Made by a program: the position numbers and the translations under genes
Shown: positions 8,739-17,613 of the stretch, piece by piece
Layout: each line of letters begins with the position of its first letter
How positions within the stretch are numbered: position 1 is the first letter of the stretch
Origin: Haloarcula sp. DT43
Lineage (GTDB): Archaea; Halobacteriota; Halobacteria; Halobacteriales; Haloarculaceae
Direction: 5' to 3'
Assembly (NCBI RefSeq): GCF_037078405.1
Contig: NZ_JAYMGZ010000001.1
Coordinates: 992,001 to 1,056,000, forward strand
Length of the DNA: 64,000 bases
The notes under the pieces: model-generated
What the model saw: only the letters and a program-made list of their open reading frames with translations
What the model was told of the DNA's origin: nothing
The model's database searches: none

Positions 8739-9287
8739 GTGAGCCGCTCCAGCTACAACCGGGCCCGCCGCGGCGTCTCCCCAGTGGTCGGCGTGGTCCT
8801 CGTGCTCTCGATTACCGTCCTTCTGGCGGCGACAGTCGGCGGGGTCGCGCTGCACGCGGTCGGCGAGTCGGACCGCCGGACGCCGGTCGTCGCCAGGTCG
8901 ACGGGGCAGTTCGTGACCGGCCCGTCGTCCGGGTGCGGCGCGAACACGGTGACGGTTCGACACGCCGGCGGCGACTCGGTCCCGGCCGACGAACTGGAAG
9001 TCGCCGTCGCGCTTCCCGACGCGGCGGCCCGCCTCGTCGATCTGCCGGTCCCCGGGACGGCACTCGCGGCGAACAACACCGACGACCCGGACAACGTCGT
9101 CTACGACTACTGCGTCGGCGGCGTCATCGCCGACGGGGGCCAGCCCTGGACCGCGGGACGAGCCATCTCCTTCCAGTTGAACGCCGGCGGCGGCACCGTC
9201 GAACCGGGCGACACCATCGACGTGCGCGTCGTCCACGCCCCCTCGAACGGGGTTCTGGCCGCGGTCGAACTGACCGCTCGCCGGTAA
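8739..9287 (+). CDS. Type IV pilin-like protein
   Basis: 182-aa surface protein with an archaeal prepilin N terminus. RARRG is followed by VSPVVGVVLVLSITVLLAATVG (about 13-34), where the peptidase PibD would cut after the glycine. The hydrophobic helix then forms the pilus core or a membrane anchor. The rest is a small globular domain with two cysteines (in SSGCGANTV and YDYCVGG) that may form a disulfide, rare in haloarchaeal proteins. It starts at GTG 8739. No pilus-assembly ATPase is nearby, so it may be a minor or orphan pilin using assembly proteins from elsewhere. Confidence 0.85.
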   Translation: MSRSSYNRARRGVSPVVGVVLVLSITVLLAATVGGVALHAVGESDRRTPVVARSTGQFVTGPSSGCGANTVTVRHAGGDSVPADELEVAVALPDAAARLVDLPVPGTALAANNTDDPDNVVYDYCVGGVIADGGQPWTAGRAISFQLNAGGGTVEPGDTIDVRVVHAPSNGVLAAVELTARR

Positions 9288-9308
9288 GCGCTCGCGGTTC
9301 CGATACCC

Positions 9309-9312
9309 TTTT
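9309..9312 (+). promoter_or_regulatory. T4 tract at the promoter position of the HTH regulator
   Basis: CCC-TTTT-GTTC lies 28-31 nt before ATG 9340, where a TATA box is expected, in otherwise GC-rich DNA. See the T-tract finding. Confidence 0.3.
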
Positions 9313-9339
9313 GTTCGCGTCCCTCCAGCGTGTGAACTA

Positions 9340-10047
9340 ATGGCAGGGGGTGCACGCGACGATCTCGCGGAGAAGATGGCGGGCGAGGTGGCACTGAGCG
9401 ACGAGCCAGGGGCGACGCTCCGGAAGTGGCGCACCGACTTCGACGTCGCACAGACCGAACTCGCGGACGAACTCGACGTGTCACCGTCCGTGGTCTCGGA
9501 CTACGAGAGCGGCCGGCGGGACAACCCCGGTATCGGCGTCGTCCGGCGGCTCGTCGTCGCGCTGCTCGACATCGACGAGGAGCGGGGCGGCGACCACATC
9601 CGGCAGCACGCTCGCGTCCTCTCGGCCGGGTTCGACAGCGACGTGGTCCACGACCTCCGGGAGTACTCCGCGAACGTCGGCGTCGAGCGCGTCTACGACG
9701 CCATCGACGCCGAGGAGCTGTACCGCGGCAGCACGGACACCGTGGCGGGCCACACTGTCATCAACTCAATCGCCGCCATCACGCGGCTCTCCTCCGACGA
9801 GTTCTACCAACTGTACGGCCAGTCGACCAACCGCGCGCTCGTGTTCACGAACGTGACCCGCGGCGAGTCCCCGCTGGTCGCGCTCCGGGTCGTCTCGCCG
9901 ACCCCCAACGCGGTCATCCTTCACGGGCTCGAGGACGAGGCCGTCTGGGAGCACGCGCAGGACCTCGCCCGTATCGACGACTTCTCGCTGGCGATTACCG
10001 ATATCGACCTGGAGGACCTGCTCGGCGGCCTGCGAGACCTTCCCTGA
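9340..10047 (+). CDS. XRE-type helix-turn-helix regulator (COG1709-like)
   Basis: 235-aa DNA-binding protein. Residues about 27-75 are a Cro/C1-type HTH (LRKWRTDFDVAQTELADELD, then SPSVVSDYESGRR). The C-terminal 140 residues form a conserved archaeal effector-like domain that I cannot assign to a ligand. It converges with HMG-CoA synthase, 33 bp apart. COG1709-type regulators occurring near HMG-CoA synthase in archaea is from memory; regulation of the mevalonate pathway is therefore an inference. A gene-neighbourhood search would settle the link. Confidence 0.8.
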   Translation: MAGGARDDLAEKMAGEVALSDEPGATLRKWRTDFDVAQTELADELDVSPSVVSDYESGRRDNPGIGVVRRLVVALLDIDEERGGDHIRQHARVLSAGFDSDVVHDLREYSANVGVERVYDAIDAEELYRGSTDTVAGHTVINSIAAITRLSSDEFYQLYGQSTNRALVFTNVTRGESPLVALRVVSPTPNAVILHGLEDEAVWEHAQDLARIDDFSLAITDIDLEDLLGGLRDLP

Positions 10048-10059
10048 GCGGCTCGCTGT

Positions 10060-10064
10060 AAAAA
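10060..10064 (-). terminator. U-tract in the gap between regulator and HMG-CoA synthase
   Basis: The minus strand reads GGTTTTTAC, 17-21 nt beyond the HMG-CoA synthase stop. A T5 run right after a gene end is a typical archaeal termination signal. There is no strong hairpin. Confidence 0.35.
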
Positions 10065-10080
10065 CCGTTCGCGCCCCTCG

Positions 10081-11418
10081 CTACTCCACGTACTGGTACT
10101 TCCGCTCGCCCATCCGGCCCCAGCCGTCGAAGGCGAACTCGCCTTCCGGTGCGGTGAACTCCTCGACGTCCGTCTCCGTCTCGTGGTTGTGTACGTCGTG
10201 GACCTGTTCGTACTCCGCGAAGGAGAGTTCGTAGCGGTTTCGAATCTGCTCGTCGACGTCGAGTGCGGCGATTTCGTCCTCCCAGCCGGGGACGACAGTC
10301 TCGGCGTGGACCTCCGCCTGCGCGCCGGAGCCGTAGGAGGCGACCAGCAGTCGGGCGTCGTCCAGGTCCAGGCCGTTCTCGCGGGCGTGTTTCAGACCCG
10401 ACGCGCGGGCGATGTGGACGGAGCCGGTGTACCAGTTGCCGACCTCGCGGGAGATTTCCAGCGTCGGCTCGATGGCGCTCGCGTACCAGTCCCGGTAGCG
10501 TTCGGTCTCGGTGAGCGCGTCCGTGTACTCCTTGATGGCCGCGTGGAACTCGTCGTCGGTCTCGAACTCCGAGCGGGTCGGCTGGTGCCCGATTTCCTCG
10601 GCGAGGAGGTCGCCCACGTCGGTCCCGCGGACGATGTGTCGGTAGCCGAGCGCCGCGGCCTTTCGGACCATCCCCGGGAACGGCGTGTGGAACGGAATCA
10701 TCTCGTAGTCGCCCGGGTGGATGTCGCCGGCCACCGCGGCGAAGTCCTCCAGCGCCTCGCGCATGCGGGCGAGGTAGACGTTCACCGAGCGTTTCCCGTC
10801 GACCGACGGGAACTGCTGGTTCGGCTTCAGGAAGTCAGTCTCGTCGGCGCTGCCGTACCCCTGTTCGGTCGAGAGTTCCACCAGGTTGGGGTCCTCGTCG
10901 ACGAGCATCGCCACCGCGCCGGCCCCCTGCGTGGCCTCGCCGGGGTCGTCGCGGGCGTACAGCGCGGTGTCGGTCGCGATGACGAGCGCGGCCCGGCCGC
11001 GGTTCCGCCCGGCGCGAATCCAGTTGTAGGCGTCGTCGAGGCTCTGTGTGCCGGAGATACAGGCGAACTTCCGCTCGCCCTTGTTGGCGTGGTGGAAGTT
11101 CTCGTCGTACACCTGTTCGAGACAGCCCGCGATGTACGTCGAGACCGGCTTCGAGTTGTCGAAGGCGCTCTCGGTCGCCACGTCGATACGGCCGATATCG
11201 TCGGGTGTCAGCCCCTTCCGGTCCATCAGTCGGTAGGCCGCGTTCGCCCCCATCGTGACGATGTCCTCGTACACGTCCGGGAACGACGAGGCGCGCAGTC
11301 CCAGCCCCTTCGTGTACTTCCCCGGGTCGTCTCCCTGCGCCGGCGCGAACGTCTCCGCGAGGTCGAGTTTGAGCTTCCCGGTCCATATCTCCATGGCGTC
11401 GATACCGACTGCAGTCAT
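10081..11418 (-). CDS. hmgB: Hydroxymethylglutaryl-CoA synthase
   Basis: Condenses acetyl-CoA with acetoacetyl-CoA to HMG-CoA, an early mevalonate-pathway step for archaeal lipids; cytosolic, 445 aa. The catalytic cysteine lies in FACISGTQS (Cys about 120). The upstream glutamate is in ATESAFD (about 83) and a catalytic-type histidine is in IPFHTPFPGM. The start ATG (11418) is preceded by an AT box near 11441-11446. Bacterial-type short and archaeal HMGS are similar in length; the haloarchaeal type is expected. No HMG-CoA reductase is in the window. Confidence 0.93.
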   Translation of the reverse strand: MTAVGIDAMEIWTGKLKLDLAETFAPAQGDDPGKYTKGLGLRASSFPDVYEDIVTMGANAAYRLMDRKGLTPDDIGRIDVATESAFDNSKPVSTYIAGCLEQVYDENFHHANKGERKFACISGTQSLDDAYNWIRAGRNRGRAALVIATDTALYARDDPGEATQGAGAVAMLVDEDPNLVELSTEQGYGSADETDFLKPNQQFPSVDGKRSVNVYLARMREALEDFAAVAGDIHPGDYEMIPFHTPFPGMVRKAAALGYRHIVRGTDVGDLLAEEIGHQPTRSEFETDDEFHAAIKEYTDALTETERYRDWYASAIEPTLEISREVGNWYTGSVHIARASGLKHARENGLDLDDARLLVASYGSGAQAEVHAETVVPGWEDEIAALDVDEQIRNRYELSFAEYEQVHDVHNHETETDVEEFTAPEGEFAFDGWGRMGERKYQYVE

Positions 11419-11516
11419 GGGTCTAACGTCAGGACGGACGTATATGGGTTTGTCGACTGGTCTTTCGACGATTGACTAGTACTGTGCCGACGGACTGTGA
11501 GCTATCCGTGAGCCGG

Positions 11517-12203
11517 CTACTCGCTGGATGCCGGTTCCGTACTGAACGAGAGGTCGACGATGCACTCGCCCTCGAGAGCGTCGTACGGCTCGTCGACCGA
11601 CGGAACGGCGCGCTCCCAGTCGGTGTTGTTGACCACGAGCCGATACGTTCCCGGCCCGATGGTAATCCGGTTCTCGCGGACGTTCGTCCGGTGGAACCGC
11701 GACACTTCGTCGGCGTACCGGGCCCGGTAGTGGCGCTGGAACGCCCGGTACTCCTCTTCGGTGAACAGGATGACGTCGACGGCCGGGCCGCGCCGGACGA
11801 TGAGGTCGTACGTCAGCGTCGTCTGGCCGGTCGCCTCGACCGTGTAATCCTGGTACTCGTTTTCCTCAAGCCGGAACGACGTGTCGACCGACCGGTGGTC
11901 CGGTTCGGGCGTCGGCGTCGGTGTCTCGGTTTCGACCTGGAGGCGGGCCGAAGATTCTTCCGTGCTGTTCGTCTGGACCGCTTCGGCCCGCTGTGCCGGC
12001 GGCGTGTCGGCCCGCGCGACGGCGTTGTCGGCCGCCGGTGTCGAAGCCGTACCGGTGCCGTCAGGCGTAGCGACTCGCTGTGACGCTGTCGGGTCCGGGA
12101 CTGGCGTCGTCTCGGACTCCCGTTCAGGTCGACTCCCGAGACAGCCGGCGGAGAGCGCGGCAAGCACCGAGGCTCCGAAGCCGCGCCGCGACAGGTCACC
12201 CAT
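11517..12203 (-). CDS. Tat-exported lipoprotein, function unknown
   Basis: 228 aa. The N terminus is a Tat signal (LSRRGFGASVLAAL) with lipobox LSAGC near residue 21, so the protein is predicted to be lipid-anchored outside the cell. A Thr/Pro/Ala-rich spacer (about 25-95) separates it from a C-terminal domain of beta-rich character. That domain includes YQDYTVEATGQTTLTYDLIV and GPGTYRLVVNNT, reminiscent of small carbohydrate-binding-like or pre-peptidase-like domains. I cannot name the family. It lies in a block of surface genes. Confidence 0.8.
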   Translation of the reverse strand: MGDLSRRGFGASVLAALSAGCLGSRPERESETTPVPDPTASQRVATPDGTGTASTPAADNAVARADTPPAQRAEAVQTNSTEESSARLQVETETPTPTPEPDHRSVDTSFRLEENEYQDYTVEATGQTTLTYDLIVRRGPAVDVILFTEEEYRAFQRHYRARYADEVSRFHRTNVRENRITIGPGTYRLVVNNTDWERAVPSVDEPYDALEGECIVDLSFSTEPASSE

Positions 12204-12383
12204 ACCTCAGGACACTCATCCACAGTAAAGATGTTTACGGGCGGGTTTTCGTCGCTGGTAATCGGGGCCCGAATTCGTCCAAACATATTTGTGGAGAGAA
12301 AGCCGAGTCTACGCCGTTCGAGCCAGTTCCGAGAGAGTTGTTATCCAAGTATCATTTCTCGGAACGGGACGGGAACGATTCAC

Positions 12384-13133
12384 ATGAACAGGTCGGTCAT
12401 CACGTTCGGACTGGTGGTTGTCGCGGCGGTCAGTGTCTCGCTCCTCGCGGGAGTGGCGGTCGAAGGGTCGGCCGGAGCGTCCGCGACCGAGTCAGCGCCG
12501 GCTCCGGCGACGAATGCGTCACCGGCGGCGACCCCCACCGCCGACAGGACGTCGCCGGCGGCGCCGAGTCGTGCGGGGACTCCGGCCGCCGCGATGCAGT
12601 CCGCGGACCCTACCCCGACGGCGGCACAGCCCACACCGGTGGACGCGGGGCCGGAGACGGCTGTCGATACGGCCCGCGTAGAAGCACACCTCATCGCGGC
12701 TATCAACGACCGACGCGGCAATCCGGTCGTCAACGACGCCTTCGACGGGAGCCTCTCGAACGAGACACGGACCGGACAGAAACTGTCGGCCATGGCCGCC
12801 ACCCACAGCGAGCGCATGGCCGCCCAGGGGCTCGCCTCCCCCATTGCGAACGGGACTGACACGCGGGACCGCTACGCGGCCGCCGGGCTCGCAGACCAGT
12901 GTCGCCTCCGCCACGAGGGCAACGCGTACTTCCGCCCGGTGACTGACCTCGAACTCGTCACGAGCGTCGACCCCAACGGCGCGAACGCGACCCGGGTGGC
13001 AAACGCCGTCGCCGACCACTGGTTCGACCTCTCCGGGCCCCGTGATACGCTGTACATAGCACAGGCGAACCACATCGGCGTCGGCGCCGCGACCGCCGAC
13101 GGCGTCGTCTACATCACCGTGAACCTTTGCTGA
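12384..13133 (+). CDS. Secreted CAP-superfamily (SCP/PR-1) protein
   Basis: 249 aa. A signal helix (VITFGLVVVAAVSVSLLAGVAV) is followed by a Ser/Thr/Pro/Ala-rich spacer to about residue 100. The C-terminal 145 residues resemble a CAP domain: AAINDRRGNPV, MAATHSERMAAQGL (family histidine) and ANHIGVGAAT with a final VYITVNLC. Two to three cysteines could be paired. CAP proteins act extracellularly, but no enzymatic role is established for archaeal members. The longer frame back to 12231 adds an unlikely N terminus without a signal, so ATG 12384 was chosen. Confidence 0.78.
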   Translation: MNRSVITFGLVVVAAVSVSLLAGVAVEGSAGASATESAPAPATNASPAATPTADRTSPAAPSRAGTPAAAMQSADPTPTAAQPTPVDAGPETAVDTARVEAHLIAAINDRRGNPVVNDAFDGSLSNETRTGQKLSAMAATHSERMAAQGLASPIANGTDTRDRYAAAGLADQCRLRHEGNAYFRPVTDLELVTSVDPNGANATRVANAVADHWFDLSGPRDTLYIAQANHIGVGAATADGVVYITVNLC

Positions 13134-13166
13134 GGCCGGTGACGGGACGGAGTGCCGGAACGGACG

Positions 13167-15167
13167 TTATGGAACCACTTTACGGACAGTGTCCGCGTTC
13201 CCTTCCGAGTCGACGACCCGGAGCGCTACCGTCGTATCAGACGGGACCCTCTCTCTCACCGTCTGGCCGGTCGCATCGTCGAAGATGCCGTCGCCGTCGA
13301 GGTCCCACTCGTAGGCGGCGATGTCTCCCTGTGGGTCGCTGGACGGGCTGGCGTCGAAGTCTCGATTGTTACTGTTTCCTGAACTGTCTATCGTGAAGTC
13401 GGCGTTCGGCTGCTCGTTCGCGTTCGGGCCGCCGGGAGTGACCGTGAACATCTTCGAATCGGTACCGCCGCTCGATAGCTCGTAGGTGACCGTTATGGTG
13501 ACGCTCTCACCATCCATGTCCACCTCGTCGGGACCCCAGCCGCCGTCCTGGAATTCGAACAGGTGGAACGTGGCGATAGAGCCATCGGACATGACCGGAT
13601 TTGGTCCGGACAGGGAGCGGCTGTCGTCGTCGACGTCGATGACCCGTGGAACGTCTGTCCCGCCACCGAAATCAGTGTAGCCGTCAGTATCGGCCTCGAT
13701 GTACAGTTCGTTTTCCTGTGGTGCCGGGTCGCGGTCATTGGCATACGTGTCGCTAAGGTAGTCTATATCGTCGTCGACGGGGTCGACCGCCACTGTCGTT
13801 ATCGTGATTTCCTCGCCTAATTCGTTGGTGACACTGAACTCGACGCCGCCGTCGATGCCGTCGTTACTGTCGCGGGCAACGGCGTCCTCGTTGTAGATGA
13901 GTCCGTTGTTGCCGGACCCGTCACCGTCACCCGGTCCTTGACTCGCCTCGGTGACCGTCACCGGCACCGCGACATCTTCGGGTGTTTCGCTGTCGAACGA
14001 ACCGTGGAGTTCGTCGATGCTGAACTCGACGGTGTGGTTCCCGGTCTCCGTCGACTGGGTCGTTTCGTAGACGAACTCGACCCGACCGTCGTTGTCGGCG
14101 GATTCCGAATCCGTCGTAAGCGCCCCTGTGTTCTCCCCTTCCACCGACCCGTTGACCGTCGCACCGCTCACGGGGTTGTTGTACGCGTCTCGGACCTCCA
14201 GAACTATCTCTTCGCTGTCACCTCTTGCAACGCTGATGCTGTCACTGTCGACCGTCGTGAGGTACGCTTCGCTCTCATCGGTTGTGCCCGTGCCGACGCC
14301 CGCCTTCGCCATCTGCAGGCGGTAGGTCGCCCCGCGCTCGAAGACGAGAGTGATGTTGTAGAGCGAGCCCGGTCCCTCGGACCCGATGACGTTTGCCACG
14401 TACCGGTCGTTGCTCATGTTGCCCGGATTCGGGTCGACTTCCTCGCCGAGCGTCTCGTTCCACTGCGAGGCCGGGAGCCGGGAGAGAAACGAGACCGAGA
14501 CGTTCGACCCTGTCGCGTTCCGGACGCGGACCGTCCGGGACGACTGGGATTTGGGTTGCACGTCGACCGTGACCGAATCGCTCGCTGAACGGCTCAGCGA
14601 CCCGTTGAGCGCGACCAGCGTGACGTCGCGGCCGTCGACCATCGCCTGCTCCGAGAGCGTGAGGTTCGCCCTCCGGAACTGGTTGTAGACGACGGAGTGC
14701 TCGTAGACCGTCTCCGGGGCACCGTCGTAGACGTTGTACTCCGGCTTGTAGGCGATGGCCCCCGTGTTGTAGTGTCTCGACGCCGTTCCGTTCCAGTAGT
14801 CCGCCGTCTCTGGGTTGACCGCCTCGGCGTTGCGGACCGTGAGGTTCCGCGATTCGTTGGCCGTCCCGTCCGTGTACAGCAGGCCCGACGGCGGCCCGGG
14901 GTTGGTCGCCACCAGCCGGCTCGGGTACCGCGTCCCCAGATGGACCGAGACGGCCTGTTGGCTCGGTTGTCCCGGGACGGAGACGATGGCGTTTCGCAGG
15001 TCCTGCAGCTGCGTCTGGACCTGCTGGTTGTGGTTGAACTCCACCTCCCGGTTTTGCTCGGGCACGGCGAACGCCTGGTACGACGAGAAGGCGATGATAA
15101 GCACGCCGAACAACAGCACAGCCCCGACCTGCACCGACTGCGCGCGCTCATCGCCCGTGAAACTCAT
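13167..15167 (-). CDS. Large pilin-like surface protein with Ig-like and PKD domains
   Basis: 666 aa. The N terminus (DERAQSVQVGAVLLFGVLII) resembles archaeal pilin/DUF7289-type anchors: a short charged segment, then one hydrophobic helix. The remainder is extracellular and carries at least ten NxS/T sequons. About residues 310-410 is an invasin-like Ig domain (DAYNNPVSGATVNGSV). A linker rich in Gly/Asp/Asn follows, then a C-terminal PKD domain (NADFTIDSSG, YEWDLDGDGIFDD). The stretch around 13,480-13,900 is visibly less GC-rich than its surroundings. Adhesion or a cell-surface structural role is inferred from the architecture. Confidence 0.8.
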   Translation of the reverse strand: MSFTGDERAQSVQVGAVLLFGVLIIAFSSYQAFAVPEQNREVEFNHNQQVQTQLQDLRNAIVSVPGQPSQQAVSVHLGTRYPSRLVATNPGPPSGLLYTDGTANESRNLTVRNAEAVNPETADYWNGTASRHYNTGAIAYKPEYNVYDGAPETVYEHSVVYNQFRRANLTLSEQAMVDGRDVTLVALNGSLSRSASDSVTVDVQPKSQSSRTVRVRNATGSNVSVSFLSRLPASQWNETLGEEVDPNPGNMSNDRYVANVIGSEGPGSLYNITLVFERGATYRLQMAKAGVGTGTTDESEAYLTTVDSDSISVARGDSEEIVLEVRDAYNNPVSGATVNGSVEGENTGALTTDSESADNDGRVEFVYETTQSTETGNHTVEFSIDELHGSFDSETPEDVAVPVTVTEASQGPGDGDGSGNNGLIYNEDAVARDSNDGIDGGVEFSVTNELGEEITITTVAVDPVDDDIDYLSDTYANDRDPAPQENELYIEADTDGYTDFGGGTDVPRVIDVDDDSRSLSGPNPVMSDGSIATFHLFEFQDGGWGPDEVDMDGESVTITVTYELSSGGTDSKMFTVTPGGPNANEQPNADFTIDSSGNSNNRDFDASPSSDPQGDIAAYEWDLDGDGIFDDATGQTVRERVPSDTTVALRVVDSEGNADTVRKVVP

Positions 15168-15213
15168 GGCGAGGAGTTGCGGAGACGGCGGTAAAAACCT
15201 GACTGCCGAATTA

Positions 15214-15795
15214 TCAACTCTCGTCTTCTTCGACGACTTCCGGGTCGCTCATCGCGGTCTGGAGGCTGTCGAGTCCGTTGACCCACTCGGAGACGAGCCC
15301 GTATTCGAGGTCTTCGGCGACCTCCATCGGGAGCTCCGAGCCGCCGATTATCTGCGTCCCGGCCTGGACGCAGTAGCCAAGCGCCGCGTCGAGGTCCTCT
15401 TGGGCTTCGGCGTCGGCGGCGGCCTCGATGTAGTCGGCGATGGCCGCGTCGTCGGCGGCCCCTTCGGCGACGAACTCCTCTGCCGCGTAGAACACGCACA
15501 GTAGCGAGGTCTGGACGCCGTCTATCAGCATCACGGTCTCCTCGTCGTCGATGTCGATGTCGTCGAGAACTATCTCGCGGACGCCGGTAAGCTCGTCGAG
15601 GGTCGCCTCCTTGTCGAGCGGCCCGTCCTCGTAGTCCGTGAGAATCTTCGCGACCGCGATTGCGGCGTCGTCCTGCAGGTTCAACAGGAGCCGCGCCGAA
15701 TCCTCGTCTTCGGGGTCGACGTCCTCTTCCTCGATACGGTCTAGCCAGTTCTGCCAGCGTTCTTCGGTGTAATACTCCCCCGGCGGAGTGCTCAT
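15214..15795 (-). CDS. DUF2150 family protein
   Basis: 193 aa, strongly acidic and largely helical, without membrane segments or catalytic motifs. The opening (TPPGEYYTEERWQNWLDRI) and the body match the haloarchaeal DUF2150 family as I remember it; the function is unknown. The ATG at 15795 was preferred to 15843, whose added N terminus (basic, then ERRGM) looks non-coding. It lies 46 bp from the start of the pilin-like gene, on the same strand. Confidence 0.75.
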   Translation of the reverse strand: MSTPPGEYYTEERWQNWLDRIEEEDVDPEDEDSARLLLNLQDDAAIAVAKILTDYEDGPLDKEATLDELTGVREIVLDDIDIDDEETVMLIDGVQTSLLCVFYAAEEFVAEGAADDAAIADYIEAAADAEAQEDLDAALGYCVQAGTQIIGGSELPMEVAEDLEYGLVSEWVNGLDSLQTAMSDPEVVEEDES

Positions 15796-15976
15796 ACCTC
15801 TCCGTTCGTCCCGTTGGGGATAGTAGTTTCGACCGGCGGCCACTGGACTGGAGCGCCACCGTCGCCGGGAGAACGCAGAAGACTGGCGTTTCAGTACCAG
15901 AGGAGGCTGTTGTGACGATGCACCGGCTCGATGTCTGACTCCGAGCGCCGGTCGCGGCCGCCACCGAGGAACGGAC

Positions 15977-15983
15977 TTTTATG
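15977..15983 (+). promoter_or_regulatory. TATA box for the small membrane protein at 16009
   Basis: TTTTATG within GGACTTTTATGAC, 26-32 nt before ATG 16009. It supports that ATG over the in-frame GTG at 15994. Confidence 0.45.
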
Positions 15984-16008
15984 ACAGGCGGTCGTGTCAT
16001 GGAACACC

Positions 16009-16317
16009 ATGGCACAGAGACAGCCGGCCGCGACCGTCGGCGGCCCGCTGGACCCGGCCACAGTCGCCAGACTGGCCGAACGGGCCGGTCTGGCGCTGGT
16101 CGCCGTCGCGCTGCCGGTGGCCGTCGGCGCGTTCGCCGGCATGGCCCTCACCGCCGGGTCGCTCCCGGCCGCGACTGCCGCCGCGGCCGCCGCGATGAGC
16201 GGGCCGCTGACCGCGGGGCAGGGGCTGTCCTGGCTGTTCTACGTCGGCGCGCTCGGAACCGTGCTTGGCTGTTGGGTGCTCGGGCTGGGGCTCGTCCTCG
16301 ACGGTCTCGACCTGTAG
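16009..16317 (+). CDS. Small membrane protein, unknown
   Basis: 102 aa with an Ala-rich helix near residues 27-50, a second hydrophobic stretch around 52-70, and a C-terminal helix (YVGALGTVLGCWVLGLGLVL). No motif is recognised. It converges with the MscS-type gene with a 1-nt gap between stops. Codon use matches the neighbours, so I consider it real but uncharacterised. Confidence 0.6.
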   Translation: MAQRQPAATVGGPLDPATVARLAERAGLALVAVALPVAVGAFAGMALTAGSLPAATAAAAAAMSGPLTAGQGLSWLFYVGALGTVLGCWVLGLGLVLDGLDL

Positions 16318-16318
16318 G

Positions 16319-17536
16319 TCAGCCGTCGCCGTCCGGCCGCATCTCCACGCCGCGCTCCGGCGACACCTCCTCGGCCGCGTCCGCGCGCTCCGAGAGGGTC
16401 CGCTGGGGAAACGGAATCGAGACCTCCTCCTCGTCGAAGGCGGCTTTCACGCCGCGGACGACCGCCGAGATGGCGCGCCACTTCCGCGGCGGCGTCGGGT
16501 GGTCTATCCAGAACCGGAGCTCCATCACCACGGCGGAGTCCCCGAAGTCCTTCGGGACCACGTCCGGCGTCGGCGAGTCGACGACGTGCTCGATGTCGGT
16601 CATCGCCTCGCGGGCGAGCTCCATCGCCCGGTCCACGTCGGTGTCGTAATCCACGCCGACGTCGACCGTGAGCCGCAGGAGCCCCTTCCGGCTGCGGTTC
16701 GTCACCGCGCGGTCGCTCACGCGGTCGTTCGGGATGATGACGAACTCGCCGTCGAAGTTCTCCAGGCGCGTGTTGAAGATGGTGATGTCCGTCACGATGC
16801 CCTCCTCCTCGCCGATGAGCACCCAGTCGCCGATGGTGAACGGCCGGGAGAACATCAGCACGAAGCCGGCGATGAGCGACCCGAGCGTCTGTCTCGCGGC
16901 CAGGCCGACGACGATACCGAGGAACCCCGCCCCGACGAGCAGGCCGCTGAGGTCGATGCCCCAGACGGCGAAGACCGTCGCACCGATGGTGACGAACACG
17001 GTGACCTGCCCCAGTCGGAGGAGGATTTCCTCCTGGTGTTCGGTGAACCCGGTGACCGCCTGGCTGAACCGGCCTATCCACCGCTGCATCTGGTCGGACA
17101 GGACGAACGCCAGCATGACGAGGACGACCGTCTGTATCGTCGCCAGGACCGACCGGTTGCTGCCGTTGAGGTACGGTCCCACGGTCTGGACGATGTCGAG
17201 GACCCCCCAGACGACGAGAAACGAGAGGACGACGAGGACGACCATCGAGAACTGGGCGATGCGGAGGAACACGCCCCGGATGGTCGTCGGCGTGTAGTCG
17301 GCCATGACCTGCACCCAGTCGCCGGTCCGGTCCGCGGCGACGGCCCGCAGCCGCGAGAGGGCCGCGGGCACGGCGACGACGCTGAAAAGCAGGACGACCA
17401 GGAGGATGACCGTCGCGACGAGTCGCCCCTGCGTCGCGACGAGCTGTTCCAGCGACCGCTGTAACACGGTAAAGAGTTCCAGCAGTCCCTCACCGGTCTC
17501 GTTGGCGGCCGGCGTCGGCGTAGCCGTCCCCTGCAC
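16319..17536 (-). CDS. MscS-family mechanosensitive channel
   Basis: 405-aa membrane channel expected to release solutes on hypo-osmotic shock. There are four to five hydrophobic helices in the first 200 residues. The pore-lining helix is GAGFLGIVVGLAARQTLGSLIAGFVLMF, followed by the beta domain opening (RPFTIGDWVLIGEEEGIVTDI). The RLENFDGEFVIIPNDRV strand and the C-terminal alpha/beta cage follow. The last 30 residues are charged and probably disordered. It begins with a short Thr/Pro-rich external segment. Confidence 0.93.
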   Translation of the reverse strand: MQGTATPTPAANETGEGLLELFTVLQRSLEQLVATQGRLVATVILLVVLLFSVVAVPAALSRLRAVAADRTGDWVQVMADYTPTTIRGVFLRIAQFSMVVLVVLSFLVVWGVLDIVQTVGPYLNGSNRSVLATIQTVVLVMLAFVLSDQMQRWIGRFSQAVTGFTEHQEEILLRLGQVTVFVTIGATVFAVWGIDLSGLLVGAGFLGIVVGLAARQTLGSLIAGFVLMFSRPFTIGDWVLIGEEEGIVTDITIFNTRLENFDGEFVIIPNDRVSDRAVTNRSRKGLLRLTVDVGVDYDTDVDRAMELAREAMTDIEHVVDSPTPDVVPKDFGDSAVVMELRFWIDHPTPPRKWRAISAVVRGVKAAFDEEEVSIPFPQRTLSERADAAEEVSPERGVEMRPDGDG

Positions 17537-17613
17537 AGCCGTCTATCGCCGCCGTAGGAACTTGTGTCTTCGTCTTCCTGTCACCGCGACCATGCGAGAA
17601 ACCGACGGCCCCG